A stretch of 40,916 nt of DNA. Source: an uncultured Bacteroidales bacterium (GTDB lineage: Bacteria > Bacteroidota > Bacteroidia > Bacteroidales > UBA932). The notes below the pieces were generated by a model that saw only the letters and a program-made list of their open reading frames with translations, ran no database searches and was not told where the DNA came from. Shown one piece after another: positions 27,295 through 36,256 of the stretch. A program made the translations under genes and the position numbers. The DNA lies in assembly GCA_947177525.1 (NCBI GenBank), contig CAMWUW010000010.1, forward strand, positions 1-40,916. The letters are read 5' to 3'. Numbering within the stretch: the first letter of the stretch is position 1; each line of letters opens with the position of its first letter.

Positions 27295-28275
27295 TTACCA
27301 GCCGAGCACGTATGAGAAGATGAGCGGAGCCACAATTGTAGCATCAGACTCCACGATGAAGCGAGGTGTGTCCACATCAAGCTTACCCCATGTGATCTTC
27401 TCGTTAGGCACAGCTCCGGAATAAGAACCGTATGATGTCGTACAGTCAGAAATCTGGCAGAAGTATGCCCAGAGAGGAACGTCAGGCCACTCAAGGTCCT
27501 GAGCCATCATAGGCACTACGCAGATCGGGAAATCACCGGCAGTACCTCCGCCGATCTGGAAGAATCCCACTCCCTGTCCGCCGCAGTTGGCACGGTACCA
27601 CTCTGTCAGGAAGATCATGGTCTCGATTCCGTTCTTGATCATGTTTGTGTCGTACTCTCCCCTGATGCAGTGAGCCGTGAAGATGTTCGCTGTCGTACAG
27701 TCTTCCCATGCAGGAACCACGATAGGAATGTTCTTCTCACATGCGGCAAGCACCCAGCTGTCCTTAGGGTCAATCTCATAGTACTGTTCCAGAACTCCGC
27801 TGCGGAGCAGCTTGTAGATGACTTCCCAAGGGAAAAGTCTTTCACCGGAAGCTTTCATCTCGTTCCACACATCAATAAGGTGATGTTCAAGACGGCGGAA
27901 AGCCTCCTCCTCAGGGATGCATGTGTCTGTCACACGGTTCATGTGGTTGTCAAGAAGCTCTTTCTCCTGTGCAGGAGTAAGGTCCCTGTAGTTCGGCACC
28001 CTGTAGTAATGGTTGTGGGCAACCAGATTCATTATGTCTTCCTCAAGGTTGTTTGCCGAGCATGACACAATCTGTATCTTGTCCTGGCGGATCATCTCTG
28101 CGAGAGACAGTCCAAGCTCTGCGGTACTCATGGCGCCGGCCATTGCCAGCATCATCTTGCCACCCTTATTCATGTGCTCGTCGTATGCCTTTGCAGCATC
28201 TACAAGTGCTGCAGAGTTGAAATGGCGATAATGGTGTGTAATGAATTTTGAAATTGGTCCTTTTTCCATTTTCAT
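27295..28275 (-). CDS. Deoxyhypusine-synthase-like protein (function in bacteria uncertain)
   Basis: A 326-residue member of the deoxyhypusine synthase fold family, which uses NAD and spermidine and a lysine-imine intermediate. The active-site lysine is present as Lys298 in ITWGKLD. The glycine-rich loop is IGGGTAGDF (241-249) where eukaryotic enzymes have a GGGxxKHH motif, so the lysine and histidines of that loop are missing. Bacteria lack eIF5A, so modification of that protein cannot be its job; polyamine transfer to another acceptor, as in homospermidine synthesis, is one possibility. The frame begins at a TTG; the ATG at 28275 was preferred. It is divergent from lysA. Confidence 0.85.
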   Translation of the reverse strand: MKMEKGPISKFITHHYRHFNSAALVDAAKAYDEHMNKGGKMMLAMAGAMSTAELGLSLAEMIRQDKIQIVSCSANNLEEDIMNLVAHNHYYRVPNYRDLTPAQEKELLDNHMNRVTDTCIPEEEAFRRLEHHLIDVWNEMKASGERLFPWEVIYKLLRSGVLEQYYEIDPKDSWVLAACEKNIPIVVPAWEDCTTANIFTAHCIRGEYDTNMIKNGIETMIFLTEWYRANCGGQGVGFFQIGGGTAGDFPICVVPMMAQDLEWPDVPLWAYFCQISDCTTSYGSYSGAVPNEKITWGKLDVDTPRFIVESDATIVAPLIFSYVLGW

Positions 28276-28370
28276 CAATAATTAATAGAAATATTCATTG
28301 TCTTGTCGCATAAAACCGATAAATTCCAATCAGCTACCGAACAGACCGCGAAATTAAGGATTTTTTCGCT

Positions 28371-28378
28371 ATTTTTGC
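28371..28378 (+). promoter_or_regulatory. lysA promoter -7 box
   Basis: TATTTTTG is a perfect TAnnTTTG match followed by CA. It lies 60 bases before the ATG at 28439 and upstream of the in-frame TTG at 28397. No clear -33 TTTG is seen. Confidence 0.55.
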
Positions 28379-28438
28379 AATCGTTTTTTCCCGTTTTTGG
28401 CCATAAGGGAAAAACTTGACACATTTTTTGAACATAAC

Positions 28439-29647
28439 ATGTTAGATTTCAACTCAATAGAACAATTTGACAAAGTTGCCACCCCGTTCTGGTATTACGA
28501 CATGGAACTGTTCCGCAGGACAGTTGACCATGTTGCAGAACTGGCTGACATACACGGCATAAAAGTGCATTATGCAGTAAAGGCAAACGTTGAGAGAAGG
28601 CTGCTTGAATATATAAGCGGCAAAGGCTTCGGTGCAGACTGTGTAAGCGGCAATGAAGTGCTGCATGCACATTCATGCGGTTTTCCGGCAGACAAGATTG
28701 TATATGCCGGAGTCGGCAAAAGCGACAAAGAGATATACCAGGCCCTCAATCTGGGAATAGAAGCCTTCAACTGCGAATCTCTTCAGGAAATATATGTCAT
28801 AAATGAGATGGCAAGAACCTGCGGCCTGACGGCAAATGTATCCGTCAGAATCAATCCGGACATTGATGCGCACACTCACAAATACGTTACAACCGGCCTG
28901 TATGAGAACAAGTTCGGTATATCGCACCACGAATTCGACAAGCTGATAGCTCTTGTGCACAACAGCAGCCACATCAATTTCATAGGTCTTCATTTCCATA
29001 TCGGCTCACAGATTACACGGGTGGAGGAAGTCTATGCCCTGGAATGCGAAAGAGTGAATGAGATTGTGGCATATTTTGAAAGGAACGGACTTGAAGTACG
29101 CAATATAAATCTCGGCGGAGGACTCGGGGTGGACTACGATGACCCGGACGAAAATCCGATAGCTGACTTCGGGACATGGTTCAGGACAATATCGGAAAAC
29201 ATCAGAGTCCGTGAAGGCCAGTCCGTACACGTCGAGCCTGGCCGCTCAATAGTGGCACAATGCGCGGCCCTCATTTCCAGGGTGCTTTTTGTAAAAAGCG
29301 GAGAGACAAAGAATTTCCTTATAATGGATGCCGGCATGAATGACCTCATAAGACCGGCACTCTATGGTGCATATCACAAGATTGAAAACCTGTCTGCGGC
29401 AATGAGACCGTTCTTCCCTACCCATCAGGCATACGACATAGTCGGCCCTGTATGCGAGTCAAGCGATGTCTGGGGAGCCGGACGCCTGCTGCCGCTCAGT
29501 GTACGCGGTGACCTTATGGCAATCCGCAGCGCCGGAGCATACGGCCAGGTCATGTCAAGCAGGTACAATATGAAAGACATTGCGCCGGCAGTATTTTCCG
29601 ACGCCATGGATGAAGCCCCGGAAAGGACAGACTATTTCTCCCTGTGA
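28439..29647 (+). CDS. lysA: Diaminopimelate decarboxylase
   Basis: A 402-residue PLP enzyme of the alanine-racemase-fold decarboxylases that makes L-lysine from meso-diaminopimelate. The PLP lysine is Lys48 in VHYAVKAN; other signatures are GLHFHIGSQ, NLGGGLGVDY, EPGRSIVAQCA, DAGMNDLIRPALYGA and GPVCESSD, the last with the cysteine contributed across the dimer. The DAP-decarboxylase pattern argues against the related carboxynorspermidine decarboxylase. The frame is open to a TTG at 28397, but MLDFNSIEQFDKVATPFWYY is the typical start. ffh follows 48 bases downstream. Confidence 0.92.
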   Translation: MLDFNSIEQFDKVATPFWYYDMELFRRTVDHVAELADIHGIKVHYAVKANVERRLLEYISGKGFGADCVSGNEVLHAHSCGFPADKIVYAGVGKSDKEIYQALNLGIEAFNCESLQEIYVINEMARTCGLTANVSVRINPDIDAHTHKYVTTGLYENKFGISHHEFDKLIALVHNSSHINFIGLHFHIGSQITRVEEVYALECERVNEIVAYFERNGLEVRNINLGGGLGVDYDDPDENPIADFGTWFRTISENIRVREGQSVHVEPGRSIVAQCAALISRVLFVKSGETKNFLIMDAGMNDLIRPALYGAYHKIENLSAAMRPFFPTHQAYDIVGPVCESSDVWGAGRLLPLSVRGDLMAIRSAGAYGQVMSSRYNMKDIAPAVFSDAMDEAPERTDYFSL

Positions 29648-29695
29648 AACCTTTGCACAGGAACACACCAACAGGAACAATAGAAAAAATGCAAT

Positions 29696-31036
29696 ATGTT
29701 TGAAAATTTGAGTGAAAGACTTGAGAGATCGTTCAAGATTCTCAAGGGTGAAGGCAAAATCACCGAAATAAACATCTCCGAGGCGATGAAGGACATCCGA
29801 CGTGCCCTTCTTGACGCCGATGTCAGCTATAAAATAGCAAAGCAGTTCTGCGACGAGGTGAAGAAAAAGGCAATCGGCCAGAATGTTCTCACAGCCGTGA
29901 AGCCTCAGCAGATGATAGTCAAGATTGTCCATGACGAGCTTGCGGCACTCATGGGCAGCGAATATTCTGACATAAACGTGAAAGGACAGCCTGCCGTCGT
30001 GCTTGTAGCCGGCCTCAACGGTTCCGGAAAAACAACATTTTCAGCCAAGCTCGCACTCAACATAAAGAGCAAGCGCGGCATGAAGGTGATGCTTGCTGCG
30101 TGCGACTATTTCCGTCCGGCAGCCATAGACCAGCTTAGGGTGCTCGGTGAGCAGACCGGTGTGCCGGTATATGCGGAAGATGGCGTCAAAGACCCGATTT
30201 CAATTGCCCGCAACGCCATAAGCAAGGCAAAGGCAGAAGGATATTCCGTAGTCATAATCGATACTGCCGGACGTCTGGCCGTCGACCAGGAGCTGATGGA
30301 TGAAATCTCTGCACTGAAGAATGCAGTAAATCCAACTGAAACTCTGTTTGTAGTTGACGCCATGACAGGACAGGATGCGGTTGAAACAGCAAAGGCATTC
30401 AATGACAGGCTTGATTTCGACGGCGTAGTCCTCACAAAGATGGATGGCGACACACGCGGAGGTGCGGCATTGTCAATCAAGGCCATTGTAGGCAAGCCGA
30501 TAAAATTTGTCAGCACAGGGGAAAAGATGGAAGCCCTTGACGTATTTCATCCTAACCGTATTGCAGACAGGATTCTCGGCATGGGTGACGTCGTGTCTCT
30601 CGTTGAAAAGGCACAGGAACAGTTTGATGAACAGCAGGCAAGGGAACTTAAGAAAAAGCTCGCAAAAGACCAGTTCACATTGTGGGACTTCTACAACCAG
30701 ATCCAGCAGATCAAAAAGATGGGAAACATCAAGGATCTTGCCTCTATGATTCCTGGCATGGGAAAGGCCCTCAAAGACGTAGACATGGACAATTCCTCAT
30801 TCAAAGGCATTGAGGCCATAATCCTGTCAATGACTCCATACGAAAGGGAACATCCTGAAATAATCAACGGAAGCAGGCGTAAAAGAATAGCCGACGGCTC
30901 CGGAACATCTCTGCCGGAAGTCAACAAGCTCCTCAAGCAGTTCGAAGGAACAAGAAAGATGATGAAGACTGTAATGGGAGCAGGACCTATGGGCAACATG
31001 ATGCGCGGAATGCGTCCGGGCAAAAAGCGCCGCTAA
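29696..31036 (+). CDS. ffh: Signal recognition particle GTPase
   Basis: A 446-residue SRP54 homologue that binds 4.5S RNA and signal sequences and delivers ribosomes to FtsY. The N domain occupies residues 1-95; the G domain has G1 GLNGSGKTT (106-114), DYFRPAAIDQL, DTAGR and TKMDGDTRGGA; the methionine-rich M domain ends in MGNMMRGMRPGKKRR. G1 has Asn where many homologues have Gln (GLQGSGKTT). Length is normal. It is followed by a terminator shared with the convergent peptidase gene. Confidence 0.97.
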   Translation: MFENLSERLERSFKILKGEGKITEINISEAMKDIRRALLDADVSYKIAKQFCDEVKKKAIGQNVLTAVKPQQMIVKIVHDELAALMGSEYSDINVKGQPAVVLVAGLNGSGKTTFSAKLALNIKSKRGMKVMLAACDYFRPAAIDQLRVLGEQTGVPVYAEDGVKDPISIARNAISKAKAEGYSVVIIDTAGRLAVDQELMDEISALKNAVNPTETLFVVDAMTGQDAVETAKAFNDRLDFDGVVLTKMDGDTRGGAALSIKAIVGKPIKFVSTGEKMEALDVFHPNRIADRILGMGDVVSLVEKAQEQFDEQQARELKKKLAKDQFTLWDFYNQIQQIKKMGNIKDLASMIPGMGKALKDVDMDNSSFKGIEAIILSMTPYEREHPEIINGSRRKRIADGSGTSLPEVNKLLKQFEGTRKMMKTVMGAGPMGNMMRGMRPGKKRR

Positions 31037-31054
31037 GCACTTCCTGTACAATTT

Positions 31055-31093
31055 ATACTATGAGGCATTTCCGCAAAAATGGCCTCATAGTAT
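31055..31093. terminator. Terminator after ffh
   Basis: A perfect 12-bp stem (ATACTATGAGGC at 31055-31066 with 31082-31093), extendable by ATTT/AAAT past one bulged base, begins 18 bases after the ffh stop. The tail is weakly T-rich (TTCT). Confidence 0.65.
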
Positions 31094-31102
31094 TTCTAAA
31101 GA

Positions 31103-31145
31103 TTCCGGATGCGGCTCCCTACCTTAGGAGATGCCGCATCCAGAA
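31103..31145 (-). terminator. Hairpin overlapping the stop codon of the peptidase gene
   Basis: GGATGCGGC and GCCGCATCC form a 9-bp stem, 13 bp with one wobble pair (arms 31103-31115 and 31133-31145). One arm lies in the last codons of the peptidase and its TAG at 31119-31121 is in the loop. The minus-strand tail reads TCTTTAG. Confidence 0.5.
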
Positions 31146-33317
31146 TTCATGATTCTCTTCCAGGAAATGCTTTCCCTGGTATCCTCTGTAGCCATGCATA
31201 CCGTCAGGATAGATCATAAGTTCAAACTTACGTCCTTTTTTCTGCAGGGCATCAACAAGCAGCAGAGTATTCTGGAAATGCACATTGTCATCACCCGTGC
31301 CATGGGTAAGTTTCAGCATGACAGGCTCATCCGCACATTCTGAACCGCATGAGGCCTCCACCGGGTAGCTTCCGGCATAATCAAGCGCACGCGAAACAGC
31401 ATAGCCGTCAGGATTGTTTTCAGGAGTATCCATATAGCGTTCAGTATAATGTGAATCATATAGTGCCCAGTCATAGACACCGCCTCCGGCCACTCCATAA
31501 TGGAACTTGTCTGAAGCCTGCATAAGAAGCATGGCCGTCATTGTCCCACCGAAAGAAAAGCCCTCGACACCTATCTTGTCACCGTCTACATACGGCAGGT
31601 TCTTCAGCCAGTCTGCCCATGCACAAAAATCCTTGAGTTCATATACCGTAAGCTGCCTGTATATCATGTCAAGTCCTTCTCTTCCATTGTGTCCTGCAGC
31701 ACGCGGATCTACTGTAATCTGTATGATTCCATTATCCGAATACCACTGATTCGAAGCCGTAGGAGAAATCCAGCGGTCACGCACAAGGGGCGTATCCGGT
31801 CCTCCGTAAATATCAACATGCACAGGATATTTCTTCCCGGCGTCAAAATTCTTTGGATATACAATCATTCCAGGCAGGACAAACCCGTCATCCGTACGCG
31901 TATGCACCAATTCACCGAGGGCGTATGCATCCCTGTCAAAATACTCTCCTGCCATATCAGCCACGACACGTCCGGAAAGCCGCGAATCATATAATGCCGG
32001 CGCCAGATTGCCGGTCTCAGTATCTCCTCCGTGTCCCGAAGAGACAACCCCTCCGGAAGTTCTGAAAATTGCCACTTTTACAGGAGTGCGTGAATTGGAA
32101 TAGGCAGCAATGAAATACTTGCCGTCAGGAGAAAAGCTGATTGAACGGGCATCATAGGCAGGATCCGTCAATGCAGTGATGACACCTTTGGAATCAACCT
32201 TATATAAGGCCTGACGTACGGTGGCGTCACGTTTTGCCGTAAAAAAGACCTCTCCCTTCCTGTCATCAGCACGCAACACATCAACATCCCAGTTCGTACC
32301 GTCAGTTAGACGCCTGAACTGCTTTCCGTCGTATGAAAGGAAATAAATCTGCTGCCATCCTGTCTCGAAATTCCTTGACATGTAAAGGCCCTTTTCAGTA
32401 AATACGACGTCATTTATCCATTCTGTCCATGCCTTTGGATAAGACTCATGATAAATGCACCTCAGGCTGCCGTCCTCAACATCAACACTGTACAGGTCAA
32501 GTTCATTCTGAAGACGCGGCATACGCGAAACAAAGAATTCCCTGCTGTCCGGTCCCCAGAAAGGAGTGCCGAAATACTGGTCCTGCCCTTGGTCAAAATC
32601 AGCCCATACCACAGCAGGAAGACCGGAAGATTCATCTGCATGCCCCAGGCCGCTGACATCAGCAATGCCGATTCTGACCTGAGGATTGACCTGTCCCGCC
32701 TTAGGATAGCGCGTCTGCCTCAAGGCTCCGCCCTCACCGAGGTCAGTGACCTTTGGGCTTACGGAAACAGCATCAGCAGCACTGATATGAAAAGGCGAAT
32801 ATATAGGAAACAGCGGCACCAGCGTATTGTCAAATCTGTAGAACCCTATTTTCCTGCTGTCCGGAGACCACCAGAAAGCCCTGTACATGGACGGACGGCC
32901 GAAGATTTCTTCATAATATACCCAGGAGGCATAGCCGTTCAATATCAGGTCAGAGCCGTCAAACGTCAGGCGTGTTTCTTTTCCGGAAGCAATTTCCAGG
33001 ACATAAATGTCATTTGCCTTTGTATATGCAAGCCTGGAAGAATCCGGCGAATATGTAAGATTCACGGCTCCGTCCGGCTTTACAGGAAAATCAGCATACC
33101 TTCCCGGAGCTTTCACACCGTCCTTCCTTTTTCCGCTGCGGGCATTGACGGAAAAGGCGGAACTGTCGGCAAATGTACCGTCATAACTGAATACGGCCTC
33201 TTCTTTTCCGGTCCACTTCCACGCCTTGGGCACAGAGGCAAATTCATGTTTCTGTCCTTCCGCATACGCAGACAACGCCAGCATCTGCACGACAAACAGC
33301 ATAACAACCTTTTTCAT
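31119..33317 (-). CDS. S9 family prolyl oligopeptidase / dipeptidyl peptidase IV
   Basis: A 732-residue exported serine peptidase releasing X-Pro or X-Ala dipeptides. A signal peptide (MKKVVMLFVVQMLALSAYAEG) precedes an eight-bladed beta-propeller (about 40-480), including the WVYYEEIFGR motif whose Glu pair anchors the substrate amino terminus. The alpha/beta hydrolase domain has Ser588 in GFSFGG, Asp in GDDNVHFQ and His in DGMHGYRG. The frame is open to 33380 but overlaps the neighbouring gene; 33317 gives the signal peptide. It is the last gene of a four-gene minus-strand block, 31 bases after the helicase. Confidence 0.93.
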   Translation of the reverse strand: MKKVVMLFVVQMLALSAYAEGQKHEFASVPKAWKWTGKEEAVFSYDGTFADSSAFSVNARSGKRKDGVKAPGRYADFPVKPDGAVNLTYSPDSSRLAYTKANDIYVLEIASGKETRLTFDGSDLILNGYASWVYYEEIFGRPSMYRAFWWSPDSRKIGFYRFDNTLVPLFPIYSPFHISAADAVSVSPKVTDLGEGGALRQTRYPKAGQVNPQVRIGIADVSGLGHADESSGLPAVVWADFDQGQDQYFGTPFWGPDSREFFVSRMPRLQNELDLYSVDVEDGSLRCIYHESYPKAWTEWINDVVFTEKGLYMSRNFETGWQQIYFLSYDGKQFRRLTDGTNWDVDVLRADDRKGEVFFTAKRDATVRQALYKVDSKGVITALTDPAYDARSISFSPDGKYFIAAYSNSRTPVKVAIFRTSGGVVSSGHGGDTETGNLAPALYDSRLSGRVVADMAGEYFDRDAYALGELVHTRTDDGFVLPGMIVYPKNFDAGKKYPVHVDIYGGPDTPLVRDRWISPTASNQWYSDNGIIQITVDPRAAGHNGREGLDMIYRQLTVYELKDFCAWADWLKNLPYVDGDKIGVEGFSFGGTMTAMLLMQASDKFHYGVAGGGVYDWALYDSHYTERYMDTPENNPDGYAVSRALDYAGSYPVEASCGSECADEPVMLKLTHGTGDDNVHFQNTLLLVDALQKKGRKFELMIYPDGMHGYRGYQGKHFLEENHEFWMRHLLR

Positions 33318-33348
33318 ACTATTTCTTTTAATAATCATCAGTTTCTCC

Positions 33349-34791
33349 TCAGACAAAAAATTCATCTTTGAAATTAACAAGATACACCTTTTCCGTAGCT
33401 CGCGTCAAAGCCGTATACAGCCACTTCAGGTCATCGGCAACAAGTTCGTCCTGCCAATAAGGATTATCCACAAAAACACACTTCCACTGTCCTCCCTGGG
33501 ACTTGTGGCAAGTTATCGCATCGGCATATTTCAGTTGAAGTGCATTATAGTACTTGTCCTCCCGCACTGCCTCATACCTTTTCTTCTTGGAAGAGATGTG
33601 TTCATAGTCCTGGTTCACACCCTGATACAGCATATTTGACTGCTCATACGTAAGAGATGCACTCTCCGACTCCAGTGTATCAAGTATCACCTTGGCCGTA
33701 ATTTCCTGGTCGTCATAATCCGGGAAAGAGAGACGGGCTTCGGCGAAATGCAGGCCATATCTGTCCTCATATTTTGAAATCTTCTTCAACTTGACTATAT
33801 CGCCGTTCGCTATATAATCCATATCCTGGACAGAACCGACGAACTGATAGCAATTCTTCACAATCATAAGTTTGTCGTCCCGGACAAGGCGCTCCTCCTT
33901 AAACTGCACGGCAGAACGCACTCCCATATTATATCTTATTGCACGTTTGTTCGAACGGCACAATATTACAGTCTCGTCCTCCCCGTACTCAGAATATGCA
34001 TCAGACAATTTTTCAATCAGGTCGCCTCCGCCAATTCTTTCGATGTCATGAAAGCCCTCCGTATCAAGTCCAAGCTCATCAGCCCCCAGCATACCTTGGC
34101 CATACTCCACGGAATTTATCATTTTGCGCAGAATTGTCGCATTGTGAAGCACACCGGACTCTTTCTTCTGGCGGACAACTTCCGTAAGTTCAGCAAATAC
34201 AACCCCTCCCATCATGACCATATAGTCGCGTGACAGTGCCGGACTTGCATCAAGTCCTACCGGAGGCAGCTGAGCGGAGTCCCCCACAAGCATTATCTTG
34301 CACCCCACACCTGACCTTACGAAAGAAATAAGGTCATCAAGAAGATTGCCGGAACCGAAGCAAGTACTCGACTGCTGCTGTCCGGCCTCAATTCCTATAA
34401 GAGACACTTCATCAACCACAAAAAGCGTGTCTCTGTCTTTGTTGGGAGCCAGACTGAACTGGCCGAAGCCGTCTCCGCCGACTGACTTCTGCCGATAGAT
34501 ATGCTTATGAATGGTAAAAGCCTGCTGAGAGGCATAGGAAGCAAGAACCTTTGCTGCACGCCCGGTTGGTGCGAGAAGCACACATTTTGTTCTGCAGTCT
34601 TTCAAAAAACTGATTACGGAAGCAATTGCGGTGGTCTTTCCTGTTCCGGCATATCCGTTTACCACAAGGATGTCATCATCGTCGGAACTGATGAAATCCG
34701 CTGCCTTCTGCAAAAGTTTTTTCTGACATGAAGTCGGTTCATGTGAAAGCCTTGAGACAAATCCCGAATAAAGAAAATCACTGTGTCCCAT
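33349..34791 (-). CDS. RecD-like SF1B helicase / AAA ATPase
   Basis: A 480-residue superfamily 1B helicase without the N-terminal extension of RecD2. Walker A GYAGTGKTT is at 46-54; motifs LLAPTGRAAKVL, the Walker B VVDEVSLIG, motif III MLVGDSAQLPPVG, and the C-terminal UvrD-like motifs ITCHKSQGGQWKCVFV and LYTALTRATEKVYLV follow. This compact form is widespread in Bacteroidetes and is usually annotated as an AAA ATPase; its DNA-repair role is inferred. It starts three bases after the trkH stop and is probably translated from the same message. Confidence 0.9.
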   Translation of the reverse strand: MGHSDFLYSGFVSRLSHEPTSCQKKLLQKAADFISSDDDDILVVNGYAGTGKTTAIASVISFLKDCRTKCVLLAPTGRAAKVLASYASQQAFTIHKHIYRQKSVGGDGFGQFSLAPNKDRDTLFVVDEVSLIGIEAGQQQSSTCFGSGNLLDDLISFVRSGVGCKIMLVGDSAQLPPVGLDASPALSRDYMVMMGGVVFAELTEVVRQKKESGVLHNATILRKMINSVEYGQGMLGADELGLDTEGFHDIERIGGGDLIEKLSDAYSEYGEDETVILCRSNKRAIRYNMGVRSAVQFKEERLVRDDKLMIVKNCYQFVGSVQDMDYIANGDIVKLKKISKYEDRYGLHFAEARLSFPDYDDQEITAKVILDTLESESASLTYEQSNMLYQGVNQDYEHISSKKKRYEAVREDKYYNALQLKYADAITCHKSQGGQWKCVFVDNPYWQDELVADDLKWLYTALTRATEKVYLVNFKDEFFV

Positions 34792-34794
34792 ACA

Positions 34795-36246
34795 TCACCT
34801 CCTCCTGTCGAAAACCATTGACATGACAACAAGAACTGGGTATATCTCAACTCGTCCGAGAAACATGTCAAACGTATAAATGAATTTGGCCATGGCAGGC
34901 TGAGCAGAATAATTGTCCAGACATCCGAGAGGGCCGAGTCCAGGTCCTACACTGCCGACAGATGCTATTACACCGGAAACTGCCTCCACAGAATCAGAGC
35001 CGCAAAGCATGACTGCCAATATGGAAATTATTATAACCATGATATACAGCACAATATACATCATTACGGACTTGACTGTACTGTCCGGAAGATGTTGCCC
35101 GCTCAAATGAACCCGGGAAACCGACGAAGGATGCACCCTCCTCCTGAGTTCATTGCCTATGGCCTTAATGGATATCATAAGCCTGTCCACCTTTATTCCT
35201 CCGGTTGTCGAGCCTGAGCATCCGCACTGGAAAGACGCAAAAAGAAGCACTACTCCGGCAAGCCAAGGCCACAGCGCATTGTCACATATCGCAAATCCTG
35301 CTGTGGACATATAGCTGACAACGGTAAAAGAAGCATCCATAAAGGCACTTCCCCAGCCCTCATAACCTCCTTCAGACATAAGGGATACCATTATTATCAG
35401 AGACATTACCAATATGGACCCGAAATAATATGCAACTACCGAATTTTTGAGCGGCTTAAGAGAACGTGTGGCAAATACGGCATAGATAAGTCCGAAGTGC
35501 ATGGCACAAACCGCCATGAAAATCATTACAATGACATTTATAAGATCTGAGCCGAAGTGCCCCACGGAAAGATTCTTCGTACTGAACCCTCCCGTAGCCA
35601 CTATGCTGAAAGCATGGTTCAAGGCATCGAAGCACGGCATTCCTGATATCCAGAGCGAAAGAAAGCAGGCAACGGTAAGGCTGCAATATACGATAGAAAT
35701 TATCCATATTATCTTGGCTGACTTATACCTGTAGCCAACCCGCGCAAGGGAAGAAAGCTCCATATTGGTGAGCTTCAGCCGGTACGGACTGGCGTCCGGC
35801 ATAACAAGAAGCAGAAAGGCCACGACTCCAAGTCCGCCGATATAATGGGTTGAAGAGCGCCAGAACAACAGGCTCCGTGGCAAAGCCTCCACATCATTCA
35901 ATATTGTGGACCCGGTCGTAGTATAGCCGGACACGCTCTCGAACCATGCGTTTATCAGCGTGAACTCCCCTCCCCACAATACATAAGGCAGCATGCCCAA
36001 AATGAACGAAAGAGTCCATGAGAGAAATATCGTAAGATACCCGTCCCTGAGAGACAGCGTCTGCGTCTTGTGTACAAAGATAAACGGAAATGCCCCGAAA
36101 ATAAGTGTAACGACAAAACTAATAAGAAGCGGGGCCAAGGCAGAGTCTCCCCCGTCCACCAGGGACACAATTACCGAAATCAGCATAAACAAGGCACTGA
36201 CCAGCAGTGCCTTGCCTACATTTACAGATATCGCCTTGACATTCAT
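34795..36246 (-). CDS. trkH: TrkH family potassium uptake channel
   Basis: A 483-residue inner-membrane potassium channel subunit with four repeated M1-P-M2 units. The selectivity-filter segments are visible: SGYTTTGSTIL, VATGGFSTKN, SYMSTAGFAICD and IASVGSVGPGLG. The motif THYIGGLGVVAFLLLVMP is typical of TrkH/KtrB. TrkH normally works with the cytoplasmic NAD-gated TrkA, which is not encoded in this window. The preceding gene on the strand, ten bases away, encodes a HAMP-type membrane receptor, an unusual partner. Confidence 0.95.
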   Translation of the reverse strand: MNVKAISVNVGKALLVSALFMLISVIVSLVDGGDSALAPLLISFVVTLIFGAFPFIFVHKTQTLSLRDGYLTIFLSWTLSFILGMLPYVLWGGEFTLINAWFESVSGYTTTGSTILNDVEALPRSLLFWRSSTHYIGGLGVVAFLLLVMPDASPYRLKLTNMELSSLARVGYRYKSAKIIWIISIVYCSLTVACFLSLWISGMPCFDALNHAFSIVATGGFSTKNLSVGHFGSDLINVIVMIFMAVCAMHFGLIYAVFATRSLKPLKNSVVAYYFGSILVMSLIIMVSLMSEGGYEGWGSAFMDASFTVVSYMSTAGFAICDNALWPWLAGVVLLFASFQCGCSGSTTGGIKVDRLMISIKAIGNELRRRVHPSSVSRVHLSGQHLPDSTVKSVMMYIVLYIMVIIISILAVMLCGSDSVEAVSGVIASVGSVGPGLGPLGCLDNYSAQPAMAKFIYTFDMFLGRVEIYPVLVVMSMVFDRRR

Positions 36247-36256
36247 CCCGATATAG

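Noticed and set aside
32448..33371. A 307-codon open frame on the plus strand
   Set aside because: It lies antisense to the dipeptidyl peptidase, whose propeller and catalytic motifs are intact; the translated product is basic, low in hydrophobic structure and matches no family.
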